From assembly GCF_024979255.1 (NCBI RefSeq), contig NZ_JANLCN010000010.1, forward strand, positions 96,826 through 160,825: a DNA stretch of 64,000 nucleotides, given 5' to 3'. The stretch comes from Herbiconiux moechotypicola (GTDB taxonomy: Bacteria; Actinomycetota; Actinomycetes; Actinomycetales; Microbacteriaceae). The position numbers and the translations under genes were made by a program. Each line of letters begins with the position of its first letter. The stretch's first letter is position 1. Of the stretch, positions 1 through 8,992 are shown one piece after another. Under the pieces are notes generated by a model, which ran no database searches, was not told the DNA's origin, and saw only the letters and a list, made by a program, of their open reading frames with translations.

Positions 1-433
1 GCATCGTGGAGATGTCCTCCGTGGCGTGGTGGCTCGTGCCGTAGAACCCGAGCGCGATGCCGGTGTGATGGCCGATCAGCCGCACCGGGAGCTTGGTGTA
101 CGCCACGTCCATCCGTATCTGCTCGCAGCACAGCAGCGCGAGGAACGAGGCGAAGGTGGCCACGAACGGCGTGTGCCCCGTGGTGGCGAGGCCCGCCGCG
201 GCCGAGACCATGTTCTGCTCGGAGATGCCGAACTGCAGAAAGCGGTCGGGATGCGCGCGGGCGAACTTCACGAGGCCGTTGGAGTACTGCAGGTCGGCGG
301 TGCCCGCCACCACGGGAACTCCGGCCTCGACGAGATCGAGCAGGCCGTCGGAGAGGTGGTCGAGCCCGGGGTTCTGGGCGTTGAGGCCGCGGTACTGCCA
401 CGACCCCTCGGAGAGGGTGGCGGGGGCACTCAT
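1..433 (-). CDS. Transketolase C-terminal subunit (partial, runs off left edge)
   Basis: Second half of a split transketolase, carrying the pyrimidine-binding and C-terminal domains that pair with the preceding subunit to form the thiamine diphosphate active site. The visible 144 residues contain the typical run RFLQFGISEQNMVSAAAGLA with the catalytic glutamate of the pyrimidine domain. The start ATG (433-431) overlaps the TGA of the N-terminal subunit (432-430), so the two are translationally coupled. The rest lies beyond position 1. Split transketolases are common in sugar catabolic clusters, including apulose-4-phosphate transketolases; the actual substrate here is not known. Confidence 0.9.
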   Translation of the reverse strand, partial: MSAPATLSEGSWQYRGLNAQNPGLDHLSDGLLDLVEAGVPVVAGTADLQYSNGLVKFARAHPDRFLQFGISEQNMVSAAAGLATTGHTPFVATFASFLALLCCEQIRMDVAYTKLPVRLIGHHTGIALGFYGTSHHATEDISTM

Positions 434-1365
434 GCGCGCACCCCCGCTCCGGTCGAGGCTGCCGCCGAGCGGATCTCGGCGACCGCCGCCTCCGCATCCG
501 CCGGCACCAGGTAGCCGAGATGCCACCCGGGCTCGGTCTCCATGTAGCCGACCCCCTTGCCCTTCTTCGTGTGCGCGATCACGCAGCTCGGCGCGGCCTC
601 GGCGGGCCGGTCGGCGAGCCCCAGCAGCAGGTCGCGGACCGCGACCGCGTCGTGCCCGTCGACCTCGTGCACCTCCCACCCGAAGGCGCGCCACTTGTCG
701 GCGAGGGGCTCGATGCCCACCACCTCGTCGACCTCGCCGTCGAGCTGGAACCCGTTGCGGTCGACGATCGCGACGAGCTTGCCGAGACGGTGGTGGGCGC
801 CCGCGAGCGCCGCCTCCCACACCTGCCCCTCCTGCATCTCGCCGTCGCCCAGCATCACGAACACCGAGAAGCCGTCGCCGTTCATCCGGCCCCCGAGCGC
901 CATGCCGAGACCGTTCGAGAGCGCGTGCCCGATGGAGCCCGAGCTGAAGTCGATGCCGGGCACCTTCGTCATGTCGGGGTGGTCGCCGAGCGGGCTGCCG
1001 AGCCGCGTGTAGCCGTTCAGCACCTCGGCGGGGAAGAACCCGAGGTCGGAGAGCACGGGGAAGAGGCCCACGGCGGCGTGGCCCTTGCCCATGAGGAAGC
1101 GGTCTCGGCCCTGCCACTGCGGGTTCGCGGGGTCGGTGCGCATCACGCCGTAGTAGAGCGCGGCGAAGATCTCGGCGGCCGAGAACACGGAACTGTAATG
1201 GCCGACCTTGGCCAGCTCGATGAGCCGGATGGCCTCGGTGCGCACGAACTCGGCGCGGTCGGCGAGCAGCGCGGCGTCGGCGACGGGGCGGGCAGGCGCG
1301 AGCGCCGCCGAGGGGTGTTTCGCGGGCGGGTGGGGGGCGGGCGGATGCGTCGTTGCAGAGGGCAT
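430..1365 (-). CDS. Transketolase N-terminal subunit
   Basis: 311-residue first half of a split transketolase, the diphosphate-binding domain that holds thiamine diphosphate and magnesium. The thiamine motif is clear: GDGEMQEGQVWEAAL followed about 20 residues later by IVDRNG; KGHAAVG and HPDMTKVPGID are also conserved. Residues 1-35 are a proline/alanine-rich tail not part of the fold. First gene of a minus-strand operon with the C-terminal subunit, divergent from the SDR at 1441. A possible regulator site (GGGAAATTTC) lies directly upstream. It presumably transfers two-carbon units between sugar phosphates in the local catabolic route; the donor ketose is unknown. Confidence 0.93.
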   Translation of the reverse strand: MPSATTHPPAPHPPAKHPSAALAPARPVADAALLADRAEFVRTEAIRLIELAKVGHYSSVFSAAEIFAALYYGVMRTDPANPQWQGRDRFLMGKGHAAVGLFPVLSDLGFFPAEVLNGYTRLGSPLGDHPDMTKVPGIDFSSGSIGHALSNGLGMALGGRMNGDGFSVFVMLGDGEMQEGQVWEAALAGAHHRLGKLVAIVDRNGFQLDGEVDEVVGIEPLADKWRAFGWEVHEVDGHDAVAVRDLLLGLADRPAEAAPSCVIAHTKKGKGVGYMETEPGWHLGYLVPADAEAAVAEIRSAAASTGAGVRA

Positions 1366-1379
1366 GCGCCCATGCTGTT

Positions 1380-1391
1380 TGAAATTTCCCC
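1380..1391 (-). promoter_or_regulatory. Putative operator containing GGAAATTTC
   Basis: The 75-base divergent region between transketolase and SDR is AT-rich compared with its surroundings and holds, on the minus strand, GGGGAAATTTCA. The core GGAAATTTC recurs exactly upstream of the sugar-binding protein gene (16683-16691). A second related half-site, AAATTTCGATTC, lies at 1415-1426. Inferred to be an operator of the local RpiR-family regulator. Confidence 0.45.
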
Positions 1392-1440
1392 CGTCGTCAA
1401 GCTACTCTCAGAATAAATTTCGATTCTCGAGGGAGAGACC

Positions 1441-2142
1441 ATGTCCGAAGCGCATCCACCCGTGGCCGTTGTGACCGGGGGCGCCACCGGCATCGGCCGG
1501 GCCGTCGGCGAGCTGCTCGTCTCGCGCGGCTGGCAGGTGCGCGCCATCGGCCTCGACAGCGACTCCGACCTGCCCGAGGGCATCTCGTTCGTGCGTGCCG
1601 ACGTGAGCGACCCGGATGCGCTCCGGACCGCAGTGGAGGACCTCGGCCCGGTCTCGGCGCTGGTCACCGCGGCCGCCGTGCTGCGCGACGATGAGTGGCT
1701 GCCCGCGAGCTTCGACCGCGTGCTCGAGATCAACGTGACCGGCGTGCTGGCCGTCGCCGAGCTGCTGCGCTCACGGCTCGCCGACGCTGGCGGCGCGATC
1801 GTGAACTTCGCCTCGATGTGGAGCTACTTCGGCTCGATCGGCGCCCCCGCCTACGCGGCCTCGAAGGGCGCGATCGTAGCGCTGACCCGGTCGCAGGCGG
1901 TGGCGTACGCCGCCGAGGGCATCCGGGTGAACGCCGTCGCCCCGGGCTGGATCGAGACCCCCATGTCGCGTCGCGCCCGCAACGACGCCGAGCGCTACTC
2001 CCGCATCACCACGCGCATCCCGCTCGCCCGCTGGGGCACGGCGGCCGAGGTCGCGGCGGCCATCGGGTTCCTCGTGTCGACCGAGGCGTCGTACGTGACC
2101 GGGAGCGTGCTCGACGTCGACGGGGGTTACTCGATCGGGTGA
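1441..2142 (+). CDS. Short-chain dehydrogenase/reductase (SDR)
   Basis: 233-residue classical SDR oxidoreductase using NAD(P). The dinucleotide-binding glycine motif VVTGGATGIG is at residues 10-19, the catalytic serine lies in NFASMWSYF and the catalytic pair in YAASKGA (YxxxK); the C-terminal VTGSVLDVDGGYS is typical. An excellent ribosome-binding site (GGGAGAGACC) sits just before the ATG. Followed after 15 bases by the PfkB-like kinase, so both are probably one transcript, divergent from the transketolase operon. Probably oxidises a sugar or polyol in the local pathway; the substrate cannot be assigned. Confidence 0.9.
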   Translation: MSEAHPPVAVVTGGATGIGRAVGELLVSRGWQVRAIGLDSDSDLPEGISFVRADVSDPDALRTAVEDLGPVSALVTAAAVLRDDEWLPASFDRVLEINVTGVLAVAELLRSRLADAGGAIVNFASMWSYFGSIGAPAYAASKGAIVALTRSQAVAYAAEGIRVNAVAPGWIETPMSRRARNDAERYSRITTRIPLARWGTAAEVAAAIGFLVSTEASYVTGSVLDVDGGYSIG

Positions 2143-2157
2143 GCGTAGGCTCGTCGG

Positions 2158-3108
2158 ATGACCTCCCCGACGACCGTGGTGATCGCCGGCCACGTGTGCG
2201 TCGACGAGATCCAGACCGACCGCAGCGTGCACCGCACTGCCGGTTCGCCCGCGGTCTTCATGGCGCCCGTGCTCACCGAGGCCGGATGCACGCCGCTCGT
2301 CTCTGCGCCACACGGTCGCGACTTCGCCGCGCTTGGCACGGGGCTCCGGATGCTCGAGCCGGCCGTCGGCGACCGCACCCTCGTCTACCGCAACGACGTG
2401 CGGCGCACGCAGCGAATGCAGTCGGTGCGTGAGGCGGACACGGCATTCGTGACCGCACCCGGGCGCGACTCCGGCACCGCCGACGCGCTGGGCGACGCGG
2501 CCGCCCTGCTGTTCACGCCGCTATTACCCTCGCCGTGGGCGGGTGCAGTCGACGCCTTCACCGCGGCGGTGCCCTCCGACGCGCTTCGGCTGCTGCTCGT
2601 GCAGGGTTACCTGCGCGAACCGGGCGCGCCCGGCGCGGACGGCCTGCGGCCGGTGCTGCCACGCGACTTCGTCGAGGCCGGGGACGTGCTGCCGCGCTTC
2701 GACGTGGCCGTGCTCAGCGAGGAAGACCTGCCGGGCGTCGCGCATGCACGCGCGCACGCCTGGTCGCGCGCGCATCCGTCGACCGCGATCGTCGTGACGC
2801 GCGGGCCGCTGGGGGCGAGCGTGCACCTGCGCGGTGAGCGCATCGACGTGTCGACCGGCGAAGCAGGACCGCTCGAGCCCGCGGCGCTGGTGGGCGCGGG
2901 TGACGTGTTCGGCGCCGAGCTGGCGTGCGCGCTGATCGCGTCGCCGGGTCGTGCCGCCGAGCGTGCCGTGATCGTCGACGCCGTGGAGCGTGCCGACCGC
3001 GCCACCTCGCGCCGGCTCGCCGCGCGGATCGTGCAGCGGCGAGCGGGGCCCGCTGGGCGCGACGCGGCGCGCGAGGCGGCTCAGGTGGGCGAGACGCCGA
3101 TCGCGTAG
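2158..3108 (+). CDS. PfkB/ribokinase-like carbohydrate kinase
   Basis: 316-residue protein of the ribokinase fold. The diagnostic element is ALVGAGDVFGAELA near residue 250, matching the GAGD(x)F anion hole and catalytic aspartate of PfkB kinases; the N-terminal VVIAGHVCVDEI and AGSPAVFMAPVLTEAG match the first beta strand and sugar-binding loop. The overall sequence is diverged, so substrate is unknown. It follows the SDR by 15 bases. Its last 28 bases overlap the 3' end of the opposing secreted-protein gene, so the two converge tail to tail. It would phosphorylate a sugar or related compound made by the adjacent dehydrogenases. Confidence 0.72.
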   Translation: MTSPTTVVIAGHVCVDEIQTDRSVHRTAGSPAVFMAPVLTEAGCTPLVSAPHGRDFAALGTGLRMLEPAVGDRTLVYRNDVRRTQRMQSVREADTAFVTAPGRDSGTADALGDAAALLFTPLLPSPWAGAVDAFTAAVPSDALRLLLVQGYLREPGAPGADGLRPVLPRDFVEAGDVLPRFDVAVLSEEDLPGVAHARAHAWSRAHPSTAIVVTRGPLGASVHLRGERIDVSTGEAGPLEPAALVGAGDVFGAELACALIASPGRAAERAVIVDAVERADRATSRRLAARIVQRRAGPAGRDAAREAAQVGETPIA

Positions 3109-3677
3109 CCCGAGGTGAGCTCCGTGGTGGCCTCGACGGTGGTGGTCACGTCGGAGAGCCAGACCGTCTGCACCTGGACCTGCCACGTGGCCAGAGGGGC
3201 GAAGGTCGCCGCGGGGGTGTCCTTGTAGTAGAACGTGAAGTCGATGCGCCCCAGCTCGTTGGCACCGAGCACGACAGTCATGCGGCTGCTGGTGACGCCT
3301 CCGCCGATGTCCATGTTGGTCCAGTTCGTGGGCAGTGCACCCTGCCCCACGAGGGTGAAGCCGCTCAGGAAGAGTGCGGGTGCCTCGCCCGGCGCGGAGT
3401 CGCTGCGGGAGACCAGGAATGTCACCTCGGTGTCGAGGCCTCCGGGGCCGGCCTGGATGTAGAGCGAGCTGGGGCCCTCCGCGTAGAGCGCGGTCGCGGG
3501 AGACGTGTCCTGCGACCCCACCAGCAGCGTCGCAGGCGTTCCGGCGAAGTACTGGGAGGGCGTGGCCGGCTCGGTCGAGGCCGAGGCGAGCGGGGTGGCG
3601 ACGGCTACGGCGACGACTGGCACCGACCAGGCCGCGGCGGTCATGACGGTGCGACGGTCGAATTCTGTGTTCTTCAT
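3081..3677 (-). CDS. Tat-signal secreted protein of unknown function (copy A)
   Basis: 198 residues. The N-terminus has two arginines (8-9) followed by an unusual hydrophobic stretch with Trp17 and Pro20 (TAAAWSVPVVAVAVATPLAS) and a likely cleavage after ASA near residue 33. The mature part is rich in Thr, Ser, Val and Gly with alternating beta-strand patterns and no cysteine, as in secreted beta-sandwich proteins. Two other genes in the window (55463 and 61493) have nearly the same signal but different mature parts. Strong RBS GGGGAG before the ATG. No catalytic motif is visible; function unknown. Confidence 0.8.
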   Translation of the reverse strand: MKNTEFDRRTVMTAAAWSVPVVAVAVATPLASASTEPATPSQYFAGTPATLLVGSQDTSPATALYAEGPSSLYIQAGPGGLDTEVTFLVSRSDSAPGEAPALFLSGFTLVGQGALPTNWTNMDIGGGVTSSRMTVVLGANELGRIDFTFYYKDTPAATFAPLATWQVQVQTVWLSDVTTTVEATTELTSGYAIGVSPT

Positions 3678-3737
3678 ATGTCGGGCTCCCCAAAAGCTCT
3701 GATGTGATGCTCAGTCTAGGGGTATGCGGTTACCGCT

Positions 3738-4829
3738 TTAGAACACGACCAGTGTGCGGGCTCCCACTCCCCGCTCCAGGTCGGCGATGCCGTCCTGGAT
3801 GTCGTCGAGCGGGATGCGACGGCCGGCCAACGCGTCCAGCTCCAGTGCGCCCGCCAGGTAGTCCTGCACCAACCGCGGCAGGTCGCGCCGGGGCACCAGA
3901 GAACCAGCACGCACCCCGTGCACACCCTTGCCCGAGTGCAGATGCCCCGCGGGGAATGCGATCTCCGCGTCGTCGCCGAAAACGCCGACCGCCCAGACCG
4001 ATCCGCCCCGCGCCGCCGCTTCGAGGCCGAGATCGACCAGGGCGGGCACGCCGACCGCCTCGAACACGTGGTCGGCTCCCCCGTCGGTGAGCCGATGGAT
4101 CGTCGCGGCGGCATGGGAATCAGCCGCAGTGTTGATGGTGTGCGTGGCGCCGAAGCTCTCGGCCGCGAGGGCGAGGCGCTCGTCGCTGCGGTCGAGAGCG
4201 ATGACGCTCGCCGCGCCCGCGCCGGCCGCACCCTGGCACACGTTGAGCCCCACCCCGCCCGCGCCGATCACCACGACGTGGTCACCCGGCCCCACCCCCG
4301 CCACCGTGCGCGCCGACCCCACCCCGGTGGCCACGGCGCAGCCGAGCATCGCCGCGAGGTCGAGCGGCATGCGCGGGTCGATCACCGTCACGGCGTTGCG
4401 GTGCAGCACCATCTCCTCGGCGAAGCCCCCGATGTTCGTCCACTGATGCACCTCGCGGCCGGACTGGGCCAGACGCGGCGGCGCCTCCGCCGGCCGCATG
4501 GTGGCCTCGCGATTCTGGCACATCGCCGGCCTCCCGGCCCGGCACTGCCGGCACGCGCCGCAATAGACGACGAAGCAGGCGATCACGTGGTCGCCCACCC
4601 GCACATCCGTCACCGCGTCGCCGACCTCGGTCACGACGCCCGAGGCCTCGTGCCCCAGCACCACGGGCATCGGCCGGGCCACCCGGCCGTCGATCACGTG
4701 GAGATCGGAATGGCAGAGCCCCACGGCGGCCGTGGCGACCCGCACCTCCTGGGCGAGCAGCACATCCGGAGTGTCGACCTGTTCGATGCGCAGGGGTTCG
4801 TGAGGGGCGTGCAGGACGGCGGCGCGCAT
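3738..4829 (-). CDS. Zinc-dependent alcohol dehydrogenase, class III-like
   Basis: 363-residue MDR-family dehydrogenase. Catalytic zinc ligands are in GLCHSDLHV and LGHEASG; the structural zinc loop CGACRQCRAGRPAMC has all four cysteines; the NAD site is GAGGVGLN. The profile resembles class III/aryl or formaldehyde-type alcohol dehydrogenases. I start at the ATG at 4829 (MRAAVLHAP), since the fold begins there; an upstream in-frame ATG at 4895 would only add 22 unrelated residues. Divergent from the FGGY kinase with about 120 bases between. It may oxidise an alcohol or polyol intermediate of the cluster; substrate not deducible. Confidence 0.88.
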   Translation of the reverse strand: MRAAVLHAPHEPLRIEQVDTPDVLLAQEVRVATAAVGLCHSDLHVIDGRVARPMPVVLGHEASGVVTEVGDAVTDVRVGDHVIACFVVYCGACRQCRAGRPAMCQNREATMRPAEAPPRLAQSGREVHQWTNIGGFAEEMVLHRNAVTVIDPRMPLDLAAMLGCAVATGVGSARTVAGVGPGDHVVVIGAGGVGLNVCQGAAGAGAASVIALDRSDERLALAAESFGATHTINTAADSHAAATIHRLTDGGADHVFEAVGVPALVDLGLEAAARGGSVWAVGVFGDDAEIAFPAGHLHSGKGVHGVRAGSLVPRRDLPRLVQDYLAGALELDALAGRRIPLDDIQDGIADLERGVGARTLVVF

Positions 4830-4952
4830 GGTGAAGACTCCCGTGTCGGTAATTTTTTCGCAATTCGGGTTGAATTCGAAAGAAACTTCGGCCACTCTAG
4901 TGATGGGCAGCGAGCCCGGTCAACACACACGATGAAGTGGACACGCCCGACG

Positions 4953-6452
4953 ATGACGAAGACGCACGTGATGGCTCTGGATGCGGGAACGGGGAGCGTG
5001 CGCGCCATCCTGTTCCGCCACGACGGCTCGGTGGAGCACATCGCGCAGGAGGAGTTCGCGCAGCACTACCCGGCGCCCGGCTGGGTGGAGCACGATGCGG
5101 TGGACATCTGGGAGTCGCAGCGTCGCGTGGCGCAGCGGGTGCTCGCCGAGTCGGGGGTGGCGGCTGAGGCGGTCGCCGCGATCGGCATCACGAACCAGCG
5201 CGAGACCTGCGTGCTCTGGGACCGCGTGACGGGGGAGCCCGTGCACAACGCCCTGGTGTGGCAGGACGGTCGCACCGCCGGATTCTGCGACGAACTGCGC
5301 GAGGCCGGGCACGCCGAACGGGTGCGCACGGCGACGGGATTGCCGATCGACACCTACTTCTCGGGCACGAAGCTGAAGTGGCTGCTCGACAACGTGCCCG
5401 GCGCCCGCGCCCGCGCCGAGGCCGGCGAGCTGCTGGCCGGCACGATCGACTCGTGGCTCATCTGGAAGCTCACCGACGGCGCCGCGCACGTGACCGACTA
5501 CTCGAACGCCTCGCGCACGATGCTGTTCAACATCCGCCGCCTGGAGTGGGATGCGGAGATCCTGGAGCTGCTCGACATCCCGCTCGCCGTGCTGCCCGCG
5601 GTGCGGCCCTCGAGCGAGGTGTACGGGGTGACGGGCTCGACCGCCGGATTGGGCGCGGCGATCCCCGTGGCGTCGGCGACCGGCGACCAGCAGGGCGCCC
5701 TGTTCGGGCAGGCCTGCTTCACCGCGGGATCCGTCAAGGCCACCTACGGCACCGGCGGCTCGGTCATGATGAACACAGGCACGACCCTCGTGGAGTCGTC
5801 GGCCGGGCTCATCACGACCATCGCGTGGGGCCTCGACGGGCGGGTGGAGTACGCGCTCGAAGGGGTGTTCTTCGGGGTCGGCGCCACCATCAAGTGGCTG
5901 CGCGACGAGCTGCGGGTGATCGACGACGTGGCGTCGACGGCCGAGATCGCGGAGTCGGTGCCCGACACCGGAGGTGTGTACCTGGTGCCGGCGTTCACCG
6001 GCATCGCGTCGCCGTACTGGGACCAGTACGCACGGGCGACGGTGTTCGGCATCACGCCCGGCACCGGGCGCGCCCAGCTCGTGCGTGCCGCCCTGGAGTC
6101 GATGAGCTACTCCTACCGCGACGTGATCGAGGCCATGAACGCCGAGTCGGGCACCCCGTTGCCCGAGCTGCGCGTCGACGGCGGGGCCGTGGCGAACGAC
6201 TTCCACCTGCAGTTCCAGGCCGACCAGCTCGGGGTGCCCGTGCACCGCCCGCGCATCACGGAGTCGACCGCGCGCGGCGCCGCCTTCCTCGCCGGGCTCG
6301 CCGTCGGCTTCTGGGGGTCGCAGGAGGAGCTGCGCGACACCATCGACATCGAGCGCACCTTCGAGCCGCACATGGACGCCGCCACCCGCGCCGAGCTCTA
6401 CGCCGGCTGGACGAAGGCCGTCGAGCGCTCCCTCGACTGGGTCGCGCACTGA
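4953..6452 (+). CDS. FGGY-family carbohydrate kinase, glycerol kinase type
   Basis: 499-residue kinase. It has glycerol kinase hallmarks: GITNQRETCVLWDRVTG, ALVWQDGRT, YFSGTKLKWLLDN, GDQQGALFGQ and PYWDQYARATVFG. The nucleotide loop reads LDAGTGSVRAILF rather than the DQGTTSSRA usual in GlpK, so it may act on a glycerol-like polyol or ketose instead of glycerol. Two starts are possible (4932 or 4953); the latter gives MTKTHVMALDAG. There is no clear RBS at either, so the message may be short-leadered. It converges with the RpiR gene and sits opposite the ADH; no glycerol facilitator or glycerol-3-phosphate dehydrogenase is nearby. Confidence 0.85.
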   Translation: MTKTHVMALDAGTGSVRAILFRHDGSVEHIAQEEFAQHYPAPGWVEHDAVDIWESQRRVAQRVLAESGVAAEAVAAIGITNQRETCVLWDRVTGEPVHNALVWQDGRTAGFCDELREAGHAERVRTATGLPIDTYFSGTKLKWLLDNVPGARARAEAGELLAGTIDSWLIWKLTDGAAHVTDYSNASRTMLFNIRRLEWDAEILELLDIPLAVLPAVRPSSEVYGVTGSTAGLGAAIPVASATGDQQGALFGQACFTAGSVKATYGTGGSVMMNTGTTLVESSAGLITTIAWGLDGRVEYALEGVFFGVGATIKWLRDELRVIDDVASTAEIAESVPDTGGVYLVPAFTGIASPYWDQYARATVFGITPGTGRAQLVRAALESMSYSYRDVIEAMNAESGTPLPELRVDGGAVANDFHLQFQADQLGVPVHRPRITESTARGAAFLAGLAVGFWGSQEELRDTIDIERTFEPHMDAATRAELYAGWTKAVERSLDWVAH

Positions 6453-6491
6453 CGACGAGTCGGCTCCCCTGCTCTCGGGCTATCTCCCGAA

Positions 6492-7379
6492 TTACCGGGA
6501 GCCGCTGACGCGCGTGGGCCGGATGGCCGAGAGGTACGACTCCTGCAGGTAGTCGGCCGTCTCCTCGTAGTACGTCGTGGCGTACGACGCGTACAGCGCG
6601 TCGATCGCGAGCAGCTGCCCCCACTTCGCCGTGACCGACTCACCGTACACGTCCGACGAGGCCACCGTCCCGGCCGTCAGCAGCACCGTGTCGACCACGG
6701 AGGCCAGCGCCGAGTCGACGTTGGAAGTGACCCCCACCGTGTGCGCCCCGTGGAACTTCGCGATCTGCGCCGACGACACCACCGAGGTGGAGTCGCCCGA
6801 GTCGCTGATGGCGATGAGCACGTCGGAGGGCCCGAGCGTGGCGCTGCCCATCGACTGCACGCTCTGGTCGCGGAAGAAGTGACACCGCACCCCGGCGCGG
6901 AGGAACCGCATGGTGGCGCTCTCGGCCGCGCTCGACGACGACCCCATGGCGGCGAAGTAGAGCGACGAGGCCGAGTGGATGCGCTCGACCGTGTCGGCGA
7001 TCACCTCGGGGTCGAGTCGCTCGGCGGTGCGGGTGAGCGACTCGTAGCTGCCGTGCAGCACCTTCTCGATCACGTTCTCGGTGCTGTCGCCCTTGAGCAC
7101 GCCCTCGTACACCCAGTTGGTGCGCTGCTCTCCGGCGCCGGGCCGCGAGTAGATGGCCTGGGCGATGCCGAGGCGCAGCTGGTTGTAGCCGTCGAGCTCG
7201 AGCTCGCGCAGGAACCGCGACACCGTCGAGTCGGCCACCCCGGCCCGCCCGGCGAGCTCGGTGATGGAGAGCGCCTGCGCCTCTTCGGGGTTGGTGAGGA
7301 TGACGTCGGCCACGCCTCGCAGCGCAGGACTGAGCGACCCTGCACGGCGCGAGATCTGGTGCAGGATGTTGTCACTCAT
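6492..7379 (-). CDS. RpiR-family transcriptional regulator with SIS domain
   Basis: 295-residue regulator: N-terminal helix-turn-helix (about residues 1-75, with LSITELAGRAGVADSTVSRFLRELE as the HTH) and a C-terminal SIS domain (about 120-260, FAAMGSSSSAAES and ISDSGDSTSVVS) that in this family binds phosphosugars. It is the last gene of the long minus-strand operon; its start overlaps the end of the hydroxyacid dehydrogenase. An upstream GTG at 7394 is an alternative start. Expected to sense a sugar phosphate of this pathway and control the transketolase and transporter operons; that link is inferred. Confidence 0.88.
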   Translation of the reverse strand: MSDNILHQISRRAGSLSPALRGVADVILTNPEEAQALSITELAGRAGVADSTVSRFLRELELDGYNQLRLGIAQAIYSRPGAGEQRTNWVYEGVLKGDSTENVIEKVLHGSYESLTRTAERLDPEVIADTVERIHSASSLYFAAMGSSSSAAESATMRFLRAGVRCHFFRDQSVQSMGSATLGPSDVLIAISDSGDSTSVVSSAQIAKFHGAHTVGVTSNVDSALASVVDTVLLTAGTVASSDVYGESVTAKWGQLLAIDALYASYATTYYEETADYLQESYLSAIRPTRVSGSR

Positions 7380-8334
7380 CGCCTGGTCGCTCACGGTCAG
7401 AGTCTAAGGCGTCGAGCAGATTCGACACCGCTGCCCCGAGGGCCCGGTCGACGCTCTCGCGGGTGAAGCCGCCGATGTGCGCGGTGCCCAGAACGGCGGG
7501 ATGCGCGGTGAGCGTGGTGACGCCGGGCGGCTCCACCTCGAACACGTCGGTGGCGTAGGCCCGCAACCCGCCCGAGTCGAGGGCGGCGAGCACGGCCGCT
7601 TCGTCGACGAGGGATGCACGCGCCGTGTTCACGAGGATCGCGCCGGCGGGCAGGGCAGCGAGCGCCCGCGCATCCAGCAGCGGGGTCGCGGCCGGCGGCG
7701 CGTGCAGGCTCAGCACCTCGGCGGTGGCGAGCACCTCCTCCAGGGGTGCGAAGGCGAAGTCGCCGTCGGGCGCGAACGAGCTGTCGGGGTAGGCGTCGAA
7801 CGCCCGCACGCTCATCCCGAGCGCCAGGGCGACACGCGCCACGCGCCGGCCCACCTGCCCGGCGCCCACGAGGCCGAGCCGCCGCCCGGCGAGCTCGATC
7901 CCCTCCCACCGGCCCCACTCCCCCGCGCGGATGGCCGCCGTGGCCGAGGGCAGCGAGCGCGCCGCGGCGAGCATCAGCCCGACCGCGAGCTCGGCCACGC
8001 CCTGCGCGTTGGCGGCGGGTGCCCGCAGCACCTCCACGCCGAGCTCCGAGGCGGCGGCCAGGTCGATCGCGTCAGCACCCGTGCCGTTGCGCGAGATCGC
8101 CCGCAGCCGCGGAGCCGCCGCCAGCGTCTCGCGCGTGACGGGCTCGACCCCCGCGAGGTACCCCACGGCCGAGCCGAGCGCCGCGCGTTGCTGCTCGGGC
8201 GTGGGCACCGCTCCGGGTGACGGGAAGACGAGTTCGTAACCGGCGTCGCGCATCCGCTCGAGGGCTGGGTGGCCGTAGGCCGAGCGGGGCGTTACGACGA
8301 TGCGCCCCGCCGAGGCAGAGACAGCGGCGTCCAT
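7372..8334 (-). CDS. D-isomer-specific 2-hydroxyacid dehydrogenase
   Basis: 320-residue NAD-dependent dehydrogenase. N-terminal catalytic domain, then the Rossmann motif LGLVGAGQVGRRVA near residue 155, the catalytic arginine in NTARASLVDE, and the catalytic histidine in GTAHIGGFT. RNGTGADAIDL matches the substrate loop of the SerA-like branch. It lies 5 bases after the cupin isomerase gene and overlaps the start of rpiR, so it belongs to the large operon. It could reduce a 2-keto acid such as hydroxypyruvate or a sugar-acid product; the substrate is not known. Confidence 0.9.
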   Translation of the reverse strand: MDAAVSASAGRIVVTPRSAYGHPALERMRDAGYELVFPSPGAVPTPEQQRAALGSAVGYLAGVEPVTRETLAAAPRLRAISRNGTGADAIDLAAASELGVEVLRAPAANAQGVAELAVGLMLAAARSLPSATAAIRAGEWGRWEGIELAGRRLGLVGAGQVGRRVARVALALGMSVRAFDAYPDSSFAPDGDFAFAPLEEVLATAEVLSLHAPPAATPLLDARALAALPAGAILVNTARASLVDEAAVLAALDSGGLRAYATDVFEVEPPGVTTLTAHPAVLGTAHIGGFTRESVDRALGAAVSNLLDALDSDRERPGDE

Positions 8335-8339
8335 GCCGC

Positions 8340-8939
8340 TCAGTCCGCCCAGCGCGGGTTCGCCACGAGTTCGGGCACACCGTCGCGGTCGAGCACGATG
8401 GTGCGGAACCCCTTGGTCTCGATGGTGCCGTAGTCGTGCCCGGCGTCGCCCGGGAAGGCGAAGAAGGTGATGAGCGGCTCGCTCGCCGAGGTGTTGATGC
8501 TGCGGTGCGCGTAGCGCCCGGGCACGTACACCGAGCGGCCGGGCCGGAACTCCTCCACCTGCACGTCGCCCTCTGGGCTCTCCATGAGCATGAGCCCCTG
8601 CCCCGAGAGGCAGAAGTAGATCTCGGCCGACTCGAGCCGGGTGTGGAAGTGCCCCTTGGTCATGTAGTACTCGTCGCCCACCTTGCCGGGGTAGGTGATG
8701 CTCGTGCCGTAGGCCACCTCGGTCTCGAGCAGGGGCACGTCGAAGTCGTAGAACTCGTAGCTCAATGGGTCGCCCGCAGCGACGGCGGCCTCGAAGGCCT
8801 CGGTGTCGGCGTAGAGGCCGCGCATCGCCGAGAGCGGGCGCTTGAGCGACGGCCGGTCGGCGGTGAGGCCGGTACCGAGGTCGAACTGGGTGGCGACCGC
8901 CTTCACGATGGGGTCGAGGGATGCGGTGGTACTGCTCAT
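8340..8939 (-). CDS. Cupin-type glucose-6-phosphate isomerase
   Basis: 199-residue single cupin protein matching the archaeal/Firmicute-type phosphoglucose isomerase (pgi cupin family), which interconverts aldose and ketose 6-phosphates using a metal. The metal-binding cupin motif is TKGHFHTRLESAEIY with two histidines and a glutamate, plus a later GRYAHRSIN histidine; YEFYDFD and GTSITYPGKVGDEYYMT are family-typical. In this operon it more likely acts on the local sugar phosphate than as the main glycolytic enzyme, because most actinobacteria use a non-cupin Pgi. Separated by 53 bases from the upstream gene, the largest internal gap of the operon. Confidence 0.85.
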   Translation of the reverse strand: MSSTTASLDPIVKAVATQFDLGTGLTADRPSLKRPLSAMRGLYADTEAFEAAVAAGDPLSYEFYDFDVPLLETEVAYGTSITYPGKVGDEYYMTKGHFHTRLESAEIYFCLSGQGLMLMESPEGDVQVEEFRPGRSVYVPGRYAHRSINTSASEPLITFFAFPGDAGHDYGTIETKGFRTIVLDRDGVPELVANPRWAD

Positions 8940-8992
8940 GGTCGGTGTGTCCTTCTGAGTGTCGGGAAAAGGGTGGGTGGTCTCGCGCGTCG

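Noticed and set aside
4920..6449. 509-codon open frame opposite the FGGY kinase
   Set aside because: Antisense shadow of a clear kinase gene; low-complexity composition.
1..6452. Assignment as an apiose catabolic operon
   Set aside because: Split transketolase and FGGY kinase fit, but the kinase is glycerol-kinase-like and no apiose isomerase is visible.
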